A DNA stretch of 64,000 bases from contig DBGCOP010000017.1 in assembly GCA_048360435.1 (NCBI GenBank), forward strand, positions 1 to 64,000, in the 5' to 3' direction. Positions 29,519 through 38,832 of this stretch are shown here, piece after piece. Under the pieces are notes generated by a model that was not told the origin of the DNA, ran no database searches, and was given only the letters and a program-made list of their open reading frames with translations. The DNA comes from Limenecus sp048360435 (lineage in GTDB: Bacteria > Cyanobacteriota > Vampirovibrionia > Gastranaerophilales > Gastranaerophilaceae). Numbering within the stretch: the stretch's first letter is position 1; the number at the start of each line of letters is the position of its first letter. The position numbers and the translations under genes were made by a program.

Positions 29519-30319
29519 TTAAGCATTCAAAGTTGCAAATAATGCATTGCTCTTTTCTAAGACATCATCTCTGCATTGCATAACTTCTGAGATATCAAGC
29601 CCCAATTGTTCTTTTACAATTGTTTCATCCATAAGATCCGGCTCGTCATGTGAAATTTTATTAGCAACATAAGCAAGAGTGCTTACCTGAGGCATAGATG
29701 ATGACATTGGGTCATGGTGATATTTAATGCAATTTGCAAGTAAAACAGACAGTTTCCATTTTTTAGCAAGCAAAAAGCCTAAATCAGCATGATTTGTTTC
29801 AAACATTTCATTTTCTGCTTCTATAATATCAATACCATTTTTAACCATAGTTCTAACTTTTTGATAAGCCATCGTATCAAGAATATTAAAAAGTATTTTT
29901 CCTATATCATGCAAAAATCCTATTGTAAAAGCATCACCGGCATCAACAACTCCTGTTCGTTCAGCAAGGAGTTCACAAGCAACACCACATCTTAAAGAAT
30001 GCTTCCACATATCACGTCCGCCTTGAGATGTAAGCATCGGTTTCATTGCAACTGCGATGATAATATTTCTTGTTTGAGTCATACCAAGCAAAGCCAGTGC
30101 TTTGTTGACTGAAGTAATTTCCTGTGCAAATCCGTAATAAGCCGAGTTTACAAGTTTCAAAACCTGTGAGGTCAATGCCTGATCATAAGACATAATCTCT
30201 GATAATTCTTTTGTTCCGGACTGATCATCTTTGATCACCCCCAGTGCCTTAACTATAACGTTAGGCATAGCAGGAATTTCTTTTATTTGATCTAATACTT
30301 GTGTTGCATCCATTGTCAT
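29519..30319 (-). CDS. HDOD domain protein
   Basis: 266 aa, with the HDOD (non-catalytic HD-related) domain over about residues 10-205: IPAMPNVIVKALGVI, QVLKLVNSAYYG, ALALLGMTQTRNIIIAVAM, FTIGFLHDIGKILFN and LLANCIKYHHDP. Such proteins are regulators often found with chemotaxis, pilus or cyclic di-GMP systems. No output domain is attached. Being wedged between ftsX (3-nt gap) and two prepilin genes suggests control of the pilus or envelope process, an inference from position only. Confidence 0.9.
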   Translation of the reverse strand: MTMDATQVLDQIKEIPAMPNVIVKALGVIKDDQSGTKELSEIMSYDQALTSQVLKLVNSAYYGFAQEITSVNKALALLGMTQTRNIIIAVAMKPMLTSQGGRDMWKHSLRCGVACELLAERTGVVDAGDAFTIGFLHDIGKILFNILDTMAYQKVRTMVKNGIDIIEAENEMFETNHADLGFLLAKKWKLSVLLANCIKYHHDPMSSSMPQVSTLAYVANKISHDEPDLMDETIVKEQLGLDISEVMQCRDDVLEKSNALFATLNA

Positions 30320-30322
30320 ATT

Positions 30323-31234
30323 TTATACCTGTAAATGTTTCTTTATTGATAATAAACTTCCGCCTGAACCGAATCCCACAGCAATAATAAATAAAACCAA
30401 AATGACTATATTATTTGCTAATACCGGAGCCGGAACAACAAAAAATTCGTGTACTTTTAGCAATCCATTGTTTACTGCATTTAAAGGAATCAAAGCAATC
30501 AGTGCACCTAAAAAACCATAAATGGCCCCTTGCAGAATAAGAGGGATTTTTATATACCAGTTACTGACACCCATCAGCCTCATTATCTCTATTTCCTCTT
30601 TTCTGGATTGGATTACTAATTGTATTGTATTATTAATTATTGTAATTGTCAAAATAGCCACCAGCACAACAACAACAAGTGTAATCGAGTGCACAACATT
30701 GTTGAAAAATTGCATTTTTTTAGCTATATCCTGAGCATAATTTAAGTCTTCAACCGAGCTATATGTCTTAATTTTGTTGAATACAATATTAACATTTTCA
30801 GGTTTGTCAACTTTTACATGAAGTGTATCAGGCAATGGATTTTCCATATTCGGCACATCAATTTCTCTTTTCAAATTATTCCAAGAGTGCTCTTTAGGAA
30901 TAATTTTTACACGTTCTACGTGATCCAAACCTCTTATTTCCGTAGCAACCTGTTTTGTATCAGCAGAAGATTTTAAATATACTGAAATTTCAAGAACATT
31001 TCCAAGTTCTTGAACAAAAGAGGTTACAGAAAGAGTTGTTCTGAAAAGAGCACCAAAGATTGTTAAAATAGCAGCCATTGTCGTAATAATAGCCAGATTT
31101 ATCCAGCCTGTTCTTTTTATGCCATATACTGTTTCCAAAGCTATTCTATAAACAATTCTAAGCTCTTTCAGCCAATCCTTGGGAATATGTGCTTTTACTT
31201 TTTTCTTTATTATATTTCTTGTTGTATCACTCAT
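30323..31234 (-). CDS. ftsX: Cell division protein FtsX
   Basis: Membrane subunit of the FtsEX complex that controls septal wall hydrolases. 303 aa: cytoplasmic N-terminus, TM1 at about residues 42-65, a periplasmic domain (about 66-180, with LEISVYLKSSADTKQV and VKIIPKEHSW), then three TM helices (about 182-205, 228-250, 270-295). EIEIMRLMGVSNWYI is the conserved cytoplasmic coupling loop. It follows ftsE by 31 nt, the normal gene order. A peptidoglycan amidase lies elsewhere in the window (36363), but a link is not shown. Confidence 0.95.
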   Translation of the reverse strand: MSDTTRNIIKKKVKAHIPKDWLKELRIVYRIALETVYGIKRTGWINLAIITTMAAILTIFGALFRTTLSVTSFVQELGNVLEISVYLKSSADTKQVATEIRGLDHVERVKIIPKEHSWNNLKREIDVPNMENPLPDTLHVKVDKPENVNIVFNKIKTYSSVEDLNYAQDIAKKMQFFNNVVHSITLVVVVLVAILTITIINNTIQLVIQSRKEEIEIMRLMGVSNWYIKIPLILQGAIYGFLGALIALIPLNAVNNGLLKVHEFFVVPAPVLANNIVILVLFIIAVGFGSGGSLLSIKKHLQV

Positions 31235-31265
31235 AATTTTTCTCTAATTGCTATTTTTATTTGGA

Positions 31266-31940
31266 CTATTCATAAGTTCCGGCCTGAACGTCTCTTATAA
31301 TCTGACCGCTTTCAAGTGTCAAAACTCTTTTTCTGAAATAATCAACCATTGTATGATCATGTGTAGAAATCAAAACCGTAATACCCTTCTGGTTAATCTG
31401 CTCAAGAATCTGCATAATTTCCATAGAGTTTTTAGGGTCAAGGTTACCTGTCGGCTCATCCGCAATCAAAAGCGGAGGACCATTAACAATTGCACGGGCA
31501 ATGCTAACTCTTTGCTGTTCACCGCCTGACAATTCCGAAGGCTTAGCTCTCATTTTATCAACAAGACCAACAACCTTTAATGCACCTGTTACTCTGGCTT
31601 CTATCTCTTTTGAGCTCATACCTAAAGTACGAATCACATACGCACAATTATCATAAACACTCATATTTTGAAGAAGCTTGTAATCCTGAAATACAATTCC
31701 CATACATCTTCTCAGATTAGGCACTTTTTCCGAGGGTAAAGCTGCAATATTTATACCACCAATCATTACACTGCCGGAAGTAGGAGTTTCCTCTTTATAT
31801 AACAGTTTCATTAAAGTAGACTTCCCAGCACCGGATGAACCCGTTATAAATACAAACTCTCCTGACATAATATCAAGATTTATGTTTCTTAATGCATAAT
31901 TATTTTTATATTTCTTTGTAACACCACGAAGTTGAATCAT
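31266..31940 (-). CDS. ftsE: Cell division ATP-binding protein FtsE
   Basis: ATPase of the FtsEX complex. 224 aa, a single ABC domain: Walker A GSSGAGKST (near residue 34), Q-loop region GIVFQDYKLLQN, signature LSGGEQQRVSIARA, Walker B LLIADEPTGNLD and the switch His in LISTHDH. Length and start (MIQLRGVTKKYKNNYALRN) are standard. It starts 6 nt after the transketolase C-terminal gene, so in this genome division and central metabolism genes share a transcript. Confidence 0.96.
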   Translation of the reverse strand: MIQLRGVTKKYKNNYALRNINLDIMSGEFVFITGSSGAGKSTLMKLLYKEETPTSGSVMIGGINIAALPSEKVPNLRRCMGIVFQDYKLLQNMSVYDNCAYVIRTLGMSSKEIEARVTGALKVVGLVDKMRAKPSELSGGEQQRVSIARAIVNGPPLLIADEPTGNLDPKNSMEIMQILEQINQKGITVLISTHDHTMVDYFRKRVLTLESGQIIRDVQAGTYE

Positions 31941-31946
31941 CTTTTT

Positions 31947-32888
31947 TTATAATATTCCTTTGATTTTTTCTGCGAGCTTTTCCGATGTTAATCCATAATA
32001 TTCCATTAAAGCTCTCTGTTCTCCGCTTTGTCCGAAAACATCATTTGTGCCTAATCTTAACACTCTGACAGGATATTTTTCACTCAACAGTTCACAAACT
32101 GTCGAACCAATTCCGCCTATTATCGAATGATTTTCAATTGTCACAACTTTATTAGTTTTCTTTGCAGAAGCAATTATTGTTTTTTCATCCGCCGGTTTCA
32201 CAACCGGCATATGAATAACTTCTGCCTTTATACCATTTTCCTCTAAAATTGATGCACAATCAAGCGTTTCTGCAAGAGTTTCACCATTTGTTACTAAAGT
32301 TACATCAGAACCTTCTTTGATAACAATTGCTTTATAAGGATCAAATTTATAATTTTCATCAAACACATCAACAACATTTGTTCTTGCCAGCCTTACATAA
32401 ACAGGTCCTCTATATTGTGCAGCAAACTTAATAACCTCTCTTGTTTCATTACAATCCGCAGGTACAATAACCATCATATTGGGAATCAAGCGCATAAGCC
32501 CCACATCCTCAAGAGCCTGATGACTTGCTCCGTCTTCGCCAACAGTAACACCACCATGAGTTGCTACAATCTTAACATTAAATTTAGGATAACAAACAGA
32601 ATTTCGAATCTGTTCCCATGCTCGACCTGTCGCAAACATTGCAAATGTAGAGACAAAAGGAGTCTTACCGACAGTAGAAAGTCCTGCCGCTGTTGTCACA
32701 GCATCTTGTTCTGCTATTCCCATATCAAAAAATCGATCAGGAAATTCCTTGCCAAATTTTGCGGTTTGAGTTGAAGCAGACAAATCAGCATCCAAAACAA
32801 CAATATTCTTATCCTCTCGTCCTAGCTCTACCAATGTTTGACCATACATTGCTCTTATAGATTTTTTTTCTTTTTTTACTTCAGACAT
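31947..32888 (-). CDS. Transketolase, C-terminal subunit
   Basis: The second half of a split transketolase (pentose phosphate pathway, two-carbon transfer with thiamine diphosphate). 313 aa, holding the pyrimidine-binding domain (MYGQTLVELGREDKNIVVLDADLS, DMGIAEQDAVTTAAGL with the conserved catalytic Glu) and the C-terminal domain (about 190-313). The start overlaps the stop of the N-terminal subunit (TAATG), so the two halves should be made in equal amounts. Members of this family include DXS-like and pyruvate-type enzymes, but the E-type subunit pairing and motif set fit transketolase best. Confidence 0.93.
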   Translation of the reverse strand: MSEVKKEKKSIRAMYGQTLVELGREDKNIVVLDADLSASTQTAKFGKEFPDRFFDMGIAEQDAVTTAAGLSTVGKTPFVSTFAMFATGRAWEQIRNSVCYPKFNVKIVATHGGVTVGEDGASHQALEDVGLMRLIPNMMVIVPADCNETREVIKFAAQYRGPVYVRLARTNVVDVFDENYKFDPYKAIVIKEGSDVTLVTNGETLAETLDCASILEENGIKAEVIHMPVVKPADEKTIIASAKKTNKVVTIENHSIIGGIGSTVCELLSEKYPVRVLRLGTNDVFGQSGEQRALMEYYGLTSEKLAEKIKGIL

Positions 32889-33739
32889 TATATCTGCTCC
32901 AATTCTTTTAAGGCTTTTTCAAATTCTTCATCATTTGGTGCTTTACCGTGCCATCCGGCATTATTTTCCATAAATGACACACCTTTACCTTTAACAGTAT
33001 CAGCTATTATTGCAAAGGGCTTATCGCTATTAGAGGCATTAGAGATTGCCTGATAAACAGATTGATGATCATGACCATCAATTTGAATTACATTCCACCC
33101 AAAAGCACTGATTTTTTCTTCTAAAGGTTCCAGGCCCTTTACAACTTCAGTATTCCCGTCAATTTGAAGTTTATTTCTATCAATGATGGCAATAAGATTA
33201 TTAAGTTTATTATGTGAAGCATTCATAAAAGCTTCCCAGACACTTCCTTCCTGAAGCTCCCCGTCACCAAGAAGCACATAAACCTTCGCCGGATTTTTGT
33301 CTAATTTCAATCCCAAAGCTATTCCACAAGCGATAGACAACCCCTGCCCAAGAGAACCTGTTGAAACTTCAATACCATTTAAAGAGGTACAGCTTGGATG
33401 TCCTTGAAGTTTTGAACCCAATTTTCTGAAAGTTTTCAGCTCATTTTCAGGGAAATAGCCTAATCTGCATAATACAGAATAAAGCGCAGAAGAAGCGTGT
33501 CCTTTAGACAAAACAAAACGATCTCTTTTTTCAAAATCACAATCTTTATTCCATTTTGGGCAATGCTTCATACATTTTGAATAGAGTGTTGCAAGTATTT
33601 CTACACAACTCAAACTGCCTCCTGGATGTCCTGATTTTGCACTATGAATCATTTGCAGGATATCTTTTCTCATATTATTACAGAGCTTTTTAAGCTCTTT
33701 TAGTTCATCGGATGAGAGTTCATTGGATTGATTAATCAT
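32888..33739 (-). CDS. Transketolase, N-terminal subunit
   Basis: First half of the split transketolase. 283 aa, holding the diphosphate-binding domain: SGHPGGSLSCVEIL, SKGHASSALYSVL, GSLGQGLSIACG and the thiamine motif GDGELQEGSVWEA. Split transketolases are common in archaea and in several anaerobic bacterial groups. It lies 53 nt after the WecB/TagA glycosyltransferase gene and one base before its partner subunit. Confidence 0.94.
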   Translation of the reverse strand: MINQSNELSSDELKELKKLCNNMRKDILQMIHSAKSGHPGGSLSCVEILATLYSKCMKHCPKWNKDCDFEKRDRFVLSKGHASSALYSVLCRLGYFPENELKTFRKLGSKLQGHPSCTSLNGIEVSTGSLGQGLSIACGIALGLKLDKNPAKVYVLLGDGELQEGSVWEAFMNASHNKLNNLIAIIDRNKLQIDGNTEVVKGLEPLEEKISAFGWNVIQIDGHDHQSVYQAISNASNSDKPFAIIADTVKGKGVSFMENNAGWHGKAPNDEEFEKALKELEQI

Positions 33740-33792
33740 TTTAAATCCTTACTAGAGTAAACAAATCTACCGTTAAAATACTAAAATTTTTT

Positions 33793-34581
33793 TTAAAATT
33801 TTTCCTTCAAGGCTTCTATTATAACCTGAATCAGGAACAATGGCAAAGTCGGAAATATGCGTTTAAATCGTGCAGGCTCTTTGACAGTACGATAAAACCA
33901 CTCAAGCCCCAGCTTCTGATAAACTTCAGGAGCACGTTTTACCATTCCGGACCAAACATCAAAACTTCCTCCAACACCTATAAAAATAGATTCCGGCATT
34001 TCTGTCTTTAATTTTGATATAAAAAACTCCTGTTTAGGAGAACCCAAAGCCACAAAAACAATTTTCGGAGAAATTGCTTTTATCTCTTCTTTAATAATAT
34101 TTTCTTCGGAATCATTAAAATAACCGTTTCTAATATAAGTTATATTCAATGACGGATGTTCTTCTCTGAGATTTGATGCAGCTTTTTGAATAACATCTTC
34201 TTTAGCTCCGAGCATTCCGATGGAATACCCCTCCAGTTCGCACAGCCCTATTAGTTTTTTAGAAAACTCAATTCCGGGAATATTTTCCTGATTTACTCCT
34301 TTTACCTTTAAAGCAAGTTTTATCCCTACACCGTCAGGTATAACCAGGTCCGCTTCATTAATGATTCTGCCAAAGTCATCATTCTTTCGTCCGTTTGCTA
34401 TCATTTCCGGATTGATAGTAACTATTTGCATTCCTTTATTTTCTTTCAAATATTGATGAACAAATTGAACTGCATCATCAAAATTGAACAAATCCACATC
34501 AAAACCTAAAATTGATTCTTTTTTTCTCTGTAAACATTCCATAATGTTTTTTATTTTATATAATTTATCAAAATCTTGCAA
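33793..34581 (-). CDS. WecB/TagA/CpsF family glycosyltransferase
   Basis: Transfers N-acetylmannosamine-type sugars to lipid-linked intermediates in wall or capsule polymer synthesis. The 262-aa reading starts at 34581; an in-frame ATG at 34542 (249 aa) fits the family start better (LGFDVDLFNFDDAVQFV), and neither has a good ribosome site. Motifs: VTINPEMIANGRK, ADLVIPDGVGIKLALK, MLGAKEDVIQKAA, FVALGSPKQEFFI and FIGVGGSFDVWSGMVKRAPE. No transmembrane segment; family members are peripheral membrane proteins. It heads the run into transketolase and ftsEX. Confidence 0.9.
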   Translation of the reverse strand: MQDFDKLYKIKNIMECLQRKKESILGFDVDLFNFDDAVQFVHQYLKENKGMQIVTINPEMIANGRKNDDFGRIINEADLVIPDGVGIKLALKVKGVNQENIPGIEFSKKLIGLCELEGYSIGMLGAKEDVIQKAASNLREEHPSLNITYIRNGYFNDSEENIIKEEIKAISPKIVFVALGSPKQEFFISKLKTEMPESIFIGVGGSFDVWSGMVKRAPEVYQKLGLEWFYRTVKEPARFKRIFPTLPLFLIQVIIEALKEKF

Positions 34582-34656
34582 TCAATTAAAAAAACTTTTA
34601 AATTGTTTTTTTTGTGACTATAATAAAGAAAAATAGACAAGAAAAGGAAAAGACAA

Positions 34657-35331
34657 ATGCAAGCAAGAAGAGCTGCAAGAGAATTAACATTGATATTATT
34701 TTCTCAATTTGATAAAAAAATTACACAATATACACAAACAGAGTTTGAAGATATTATTCTGAAATCAGTTAGAACATTGACAAACAATGCGGCAGACGAA
34801 CTAAAAACCTCAGCTGGTACAATTCTTGCAATGAAAGAATATGTTGACAACTATGAAGCAGACAGTCCTGTTAACCTGAAAAGACCTATTCAGGCAAACA
34901 ATATCCCTGTTGCTCTTCCTATGACATCAGATTTAAGAGGTAGACTTGATGAATTGTTAGGAATTTGTGAAAAAGTTGTATTGGCTTTGGAAATTGCTGA
35001 AATGACAGCTCTTGAACATACAGGAGAAGTTAAAAACTATGTAATCCAGCTTGCAAATACATATAAAGAAAACGGACAAGAAATTGATTCGCTTATCCAA
35101 AAATTTGCTCATGGCTGGGATATCGACAGACTTGTAAAAATAGACAAAGATATTTTACGAATAGCAATTTCAGAATTACTTTTTGTTGAAGGTGTACCGG
35201 TAAAAGTTGTTATAGACGAAGCACTTGAATTGGCTAAAAAATATTCAACAGATGATTCTTCATCCTTTATCAACGGAATTTTAGGAAAAGTTGTTGAAGA
35301 AAAGAAAGCACGAGACAAAGAAAAAGCTTAA
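34657..35331 (+). CDS. nusB: Transcription antitermination factor NusB
   Basis: Binds boxA RNA with S10 and supports rRNA antitermination. 224 aa, clearly longer than the roughly 140-aa E. coli form and similar to the long cyanobacterial type: the N-terminal ARRAARELTLILF motif, a middle insertion (about 40-110), and the conserved C-terminal half WDIDRLVKIDKDILRIAISELLF, VPVKVVIDEALELAKKYS and FINGILGKV. A perfect TATAAT (34619-34624) lies upstream. It is followed by ftsY after 8 nt. The boxA in the rRNA leader at 4118-4129 is its expected RNA target. Confidence 0.93.
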   Translation: MQARRAARELTLILFSQFDKKITQYTQTEFEDIILKSVRTLTNNAADELKTSAGTILAMKEYVDNYEADSPVNLKRPIQANNIPVALPMTSDLRGRLDELLGICEKVVLALEIAEMTALEHTGEVKNYVIQLANTYKENGQEIDSLIQKFAHGWDIDRLVKIDKDILRIAISELLFVEGVPVKVVIDEALELAKKYSTDDSSSFINGILGKVVEEKKARDKEKA

Positions 35332-35339
35332 TAAAAAAT

Positions 35340-36314
35340 ATGTTTGATTTTTTTAAGAAAAAAACAGAAGATAATAATCCGCAAGAAATACACGAAGAAA
35401 AAAAGGGTCTTTTTTCTTTAACTTTTGAATCTTTAAAAAAGACAATTGAAAAGACCAGTGAATCCCTTGTAGGAAATATTATTCAAAAAGTTGAGCAGGA
35501 AGAAGAGTTTGATGAATTTATTCTTGATGATATGGAAGAACTGCTCATAAAAGCAGATATTGGGGTGAATACAGCTTCTTCTATTGTTGATAAGCTTAGA
35601 AAAAAAAGCTCAATGAAGCCTTCTCAGGTAAAAGAATATCTTCAAAGCGAATTCACACAAATTCTCGGCTCTGCCGGTGACAACAACCTGAATTATAAAG
35701 ATAACGAACTCAATATATATTTTATAGTTGGTGTCAATGGTGCAGGAAAAACCACTCTCATCGGTAAACTGGCACACAGATTCAAAACTCAGGGAAAAAA
35801 GGTTCTTGTTGCAGCAGGAGACACTTTCAGAGCTGCTGCTGAAGAACAACTAAATATTTGGAGCCAAAGAGCAGGTGCTGACATAATCCGAAATGATGGT
35901 GCTGATCCGGCTTCTGTTGTTTATGATGCAATACAGAAAGCTAAAAATGAACACTATGATGCGATTCTCGTTGATACCGCAGGAAGGCTTCAAAATAAAT
36001 TTAATCTTATGCAGGAGCTTTCAAAAATAAAAGCTGTAATAGATAAAAATGCACCTGAATCACTAAAAGAATCAATTCTTGTTCTCGATGCCAACACAGG
36101 TCAAAACGGCTTATCTCAAGCAAAGGTATTCACAGAATGTGTAAATCTGACCTCCGTTGCACTTACAAAACTTGACGGCTCGGCAAAAGGCGGAATCATT
36201 ATAGGAATAGCCAAAGAAATGCATCTTCCGGTCAAGCTTATCGGTGTTGGTGAAAAAATGGAAGATTTAAAAGATTTCAATGCTCATGAATTTATAAAAG
36301 CTTTATTTTCATAA
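35340..36314 (+). CDS. ftsY: Signal recognition particle receptor FtsY
   Basis: Membrane-side GTPase that receives SRP-bound ribosomes. 324 aa: an acidic/basic N-terminal A region of only about 30 residues, the N domain (about 40-110) and the G domain with GVNGAGKTTLIGKLA (P loop, near residue 130), the DTFRAAAEEQL box, DTAGRLQNKFNLM and TKLDGSAKGG. The C-terminus GVGEKMEDLKDFNAHEFIKALF is typical. The short A region is common outside Enterobacteria. Confidence 0.97.
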   Translation: MFDFFKKKTEDNNPQEIHEEKKGLFSLTFESLKKTIEKTSESLVGNIIQKVEQEEEFDEFILDDMEELLIKADIGVNTASSIVDKLRKKSSMKPSQVKEYLQSEFTQILGSAGDNNLNYKDNELNIYFIVGVNGAGKTTLIGKLAHRFKTQGKKVLVAAGDTFRAAAEEQLNIWSQRAGADIIRNDGADPASVVYDAIQKAKNEHYDAILVDTAGRLQNKFNLMQELSKIKAVIDKNAPESLKESILVLDANTGQNGLSQAKVFTECVNLTSVALTKLDGSAKGGIIIGIAKEMHLPVKLIGVGEKMEDLKDFNAHEFIKALFS

Positions 36315-36362
36315 AAATTAATATACTAACAAAAAAAACATAGTTTCATCTTTTATAAAATT

Positions 36363-37259
36363 ATGTTTATACAGCCAGTCCATTTTGACAAAATATCTTT
36401 TAAAAAGAAAAAAACTAACTCAACAGCAAGAATTTTGCTGCCTGTTTTATTATTGGCAGGAAGCCCCTCAATGAATACAGGAATAAGCACTGATAGTTTC
36501 ATAAAAAGTGAGAGCAAAACTTACATACCCAAAGAAATCTTAGAATTATCTTCCACAGAAATTGCAGAAAAAGTAGGTATTGATACAAAAGACTATTTCA
36601 TAAAAAGAGCCTTAAAAGATAAAATTATTACAATTGATGCAGGTCATGGAGGAACAACAAAAGAGCAAACTACATTCTCAAAACCATACGGAACAAAATA
36701 TTATGACAATAAAAATAAAAAATGGATATACGAAAAAGATATAAATTTAAAGATTGCAAAAGAAGTTGAAAATATCCTCAAACAAACCGGTGCTAATATA
36801 ATAATGACAAGAGACTCTGACAATTATGTTACACTTACCGAACGGGCACAAAAAGCTAATGAAGCAAAATCCAATATGTTTGTATCAATCCATGTAAACG
36901 CAAATAAAAGCAGAAAAATTAATGGTCCGGAAATATATTTATGTACTAAAAGTACAAAAACAGACACACAAAAAGCTGCAAAAAATTTCGCAGAACAACT
37001 AAACAATAGATTAACAGCTTTATACAAAATAGATGAAAACAAAATCAGATATGTCGGATTCAATGTCTTAAAAGATACAGAAAAAATACCGGGTGTATTA
37101 ATAGAAACAGGATATTTAACTAACCCTAAAGATAGAAATTTCTTGATTAACGAAGAAAATCAATTAAAACTTGCAAAAGAAATCGCCGCAGGTATAATCG
37201 AGTTTTGGCTTCAAAAACAAGACGAAAAAGATAATGCCCAACTTTTTGCAAATATATAA
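36363..37259 (+). CDS. N-acetylmuramoyl-L-alanine amidase (Amidase_3)
   Basis: Zinc amidase that cuts the stem peptide from peptidoglycan. 298 aa. The catalytic domain at about residues 90-290 has DAGHGG (zinc His), the ligand Glu in DINLKIAKEVENIL, SIHVNAN (zinc His) and VLIETGYLTNPKD (catalytic Glu). There is no SH3 or AMIN domain. N-terminal residues 1-40 are basic then hydrophobic (ARILLPVLLLAGSPS), a non-standard signal or anchor. The ATG is preceded within a few bases by TATAAAATT with no ribosome site, suggesting leaderless translation. It converges with the sigma factor gene with a 3-nt gap. Confidence 0.93.
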   Translation: MFIQPVHFDKISFKKKKTNSTARILLPVLLLAGSPSMNTGISTDSFIKSESKTYIPKEILELSSTEIAEKVGIDTKDYFIKRALKDKIITIDAGHGGTTKEQTTFSKPYGTKYYDNKNKKWIYEKDINLKIAKEVENILKQTGANIIMTRDSDNYVTLTERAQKANEAKSNMFVSIHVNANKSRKINGPEIYLCTKSTKTDTQKAAKNFAEQLNNRLTALYKIDENKIRYVGFNVLKDTEKIPGVLIETGYLTNPKDRNFLINEENQLKLAKEIAAGIIEFWLQKQDEKDNAQLFANI

Positions 37260-37262
37260 AAA

Positions 37263-37883
37263 CTAAGCTAGATTGTTTTTTTCCAGTTCTTTTCTAATTT
37301 TATTCAAGCCTGATTGAATTATTCTTGAAATTCTTGATGGAGAAATATTGAAATCATCAGAAAGCTCTCTGAGTTTTTTATCCTTAAAGAATTTCGCTTC
37401 AATCAAGTCATGTTCTCTTTGAGGCAGTTTTTTCATTGCCTCTTTTATAGCACCGCTCATTTCCTGAAAAGCAACAAGCTCCTCAGGTGTTTTTGAATTG
37501 TCTTTAATCTGTGTAGGATTTTCAGCCTCAGCCATTTCGTCAATAGAAAGAATGGTTTTATAAACAGCTTCTCTTAGGTCACTAATTTCACCTGAAGTAA
37601 TTGTTTCTTTTTTAGTTTTTTGAGAATACCATTTGTATCTTCTTCTGACTTCATTTCTGATTGCCCATTTTATAGCAGTAGAAATGTAAGAATTATTGTA
37701 CTGAGATATATCAGATGTGCTGCACAAATGATGAACAACCTGTGTTCCAATATTAACGAGTTCTGAAAAATCTATAAGATAAGCTGAAGAGAGTTTTTTG
37801 AACTCAATCTTTGCAATAGTTTCAATCAGTTCATTGTACTCTTTGAGACTTTTTCTTATTGAAGCTTTGGTGCTGGTATTCAA
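37263..37883 (-). CDS. Alternative sigma-70 family factor
   Basis: 206 aa with region 2 at about residues 30-85 (DFSELVNIGTQVV, NSYISTAIKWAIRNEVRRRYKW) and region 4 at about 150-200 (LPQREHDLIEAKFF, LRELSDDFNISPSRISRIIQSGLNKIRKEL, the -35-reading helix-turn-helix). There is little between them, so region 3 is reduced. No region 1.1, so it is an alternative and not primary factor. It could be a general stress/morphology factor or a FliA-like one; sequence alone does not decide. No anti-sigma gene is next to it. The region-2 pattern (helix ending in a basic RRRYKW) resembles the FliA/SigB/SigF group. Confidence 0.88.
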   Translation of the reverse strand: MNTSTKASIRKSLKEYNELIETIAKIEFKKLSSAYLIDFSELVNIGTQVVHHLCSTSDISQYNNSYISTAIKWAIRNEVRRRYKWYSQKTKKETITSGEISDLREAVYKTILSIDEMAEAENPTQIKDNSKTPEELVAFQEMSGAIKEAMKKLPQREHDLIEAKFFKDKKLRELSDDFNISPSRISRIIQSGLNKIRKELEKNNLA

Positions 37884-37974
37884 TTCTAACTCACAACTAA
37901 TACTTTAACGACTTGCTTATATTCTAAATTAAAAACATAAAAGTGTAAAATAGGAAATTAATAAATTGTTGCAA

Positions 37975-38832
37975 TTATACATTTTCATATGTTTCAAACG
38001 CTCTGTATGAACTTCTTACCAGACCAGAAGCCACTATATTTTCTATACCGCATTTTTTTGCAATTGTTTCAATAAGCTTGAAATCTTCTTCATTATAGTA
38101 TTTCACTACATCAAGATGCTTTTTTGAGGGCTGCATATACTGTCCTACCGTAACAATATCACAATCTGAATTTTTCAAATCAAAAAATGTTTGTTCCAGC
38201 TCTTCCACAGTTTCACCCAAACCTACCATAAGTCCTGACTTAGTTTTCATCTTAGGGTCTCGCTCTTTGATATGCTTCAGAAAATTAAGCGAGCGTTCAT
38301 ATTGTGCAAGAGGTCTGGCCTTCTGGTAAAGACCCTGTACAGTTTCAATGTTATGGTTAAAAACATCGGGCTTTGCATCAACAACAATATCAATTAAATC
38401 ATCAACACCTTCAAAGTCCGGAGTCAAAACCTCAATTTTTATATCCGGTACAAGTTTTCTTGTTTCTGTTATAACGGCTGCAAATATATCTGCACCTTGC
38501 AAAGGCAAATCATCACGAGTAACAGAAGTAATAACAGCATATTTTAAACCGAGTTCTTTTATCGCCTGTGCAACTTTTATCGGCTCCTGTCTGTCAACAG
38601 GCTCGGGTATTCCACCTGAAATATTACAGAAACGGCAGTTCCTTGTACAAATATTGCCCAAAATTAAAAAAGTTGCAGTATTTTTTGAATAGCACTCTGC
38701 TTTATTAGGACATCTTGCCGCCTCACACACAGTATTTAGGCACTTATGCTTTAATATTGAACGCACAAGTTTTGTCTTCTCAGTATCAATTATTCCTCTT
38801 TTCAAATAATCTGGTAATCGTTTTCTTTCCAT
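37975..38832 (-). CDS. lipA: Lipoyl synthase
   Basis: Radical SAM enzyme that inserts two sulfurs into protein-bound octanoate. 285 aa. The auxiliary-cluster motif is CLNTVCEAARCPNKAEC (three Cys). The radical SAM motif is CTRNCRFC, followed by NISGGIPEPVD, then SVTRDDLPLQGA, the VFNHNIETVQ block and the C-terminal RSSYRAFE with the conserved RSSY Ser that ligates the auxiliary cluster. The start overlaps the lpdA stop by one base, so lipA and lpdA are coupled, fitting lipoate-dependent enzyme maturation. Confidence 0.97.
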   Translation of the reverse strand: MERKRLPDYLKRGIIDTEKTKLVRSILKHKCLNTVCEAARCPNKAECYSKNTATFLILGNICTRNCRFCNISGGIPEPVDRQEPIKVAQAIKELGLKYAVITSVTRDDLPLQGADIFAAVITETRKLVPDIKIEVLTPDFEGVDDLIDIVVDAKPDVFNHNIETVQGLYQKARPLAQYERSLNFLKHIKERDPKMKTKSGLMVGLGETVEELEQTFFDLKNSDCDIVTVGQYMQPSKKHLDVVKYYNEEDFKLIETIAKKCGIENIVASGLVRSSYRAFETYENV

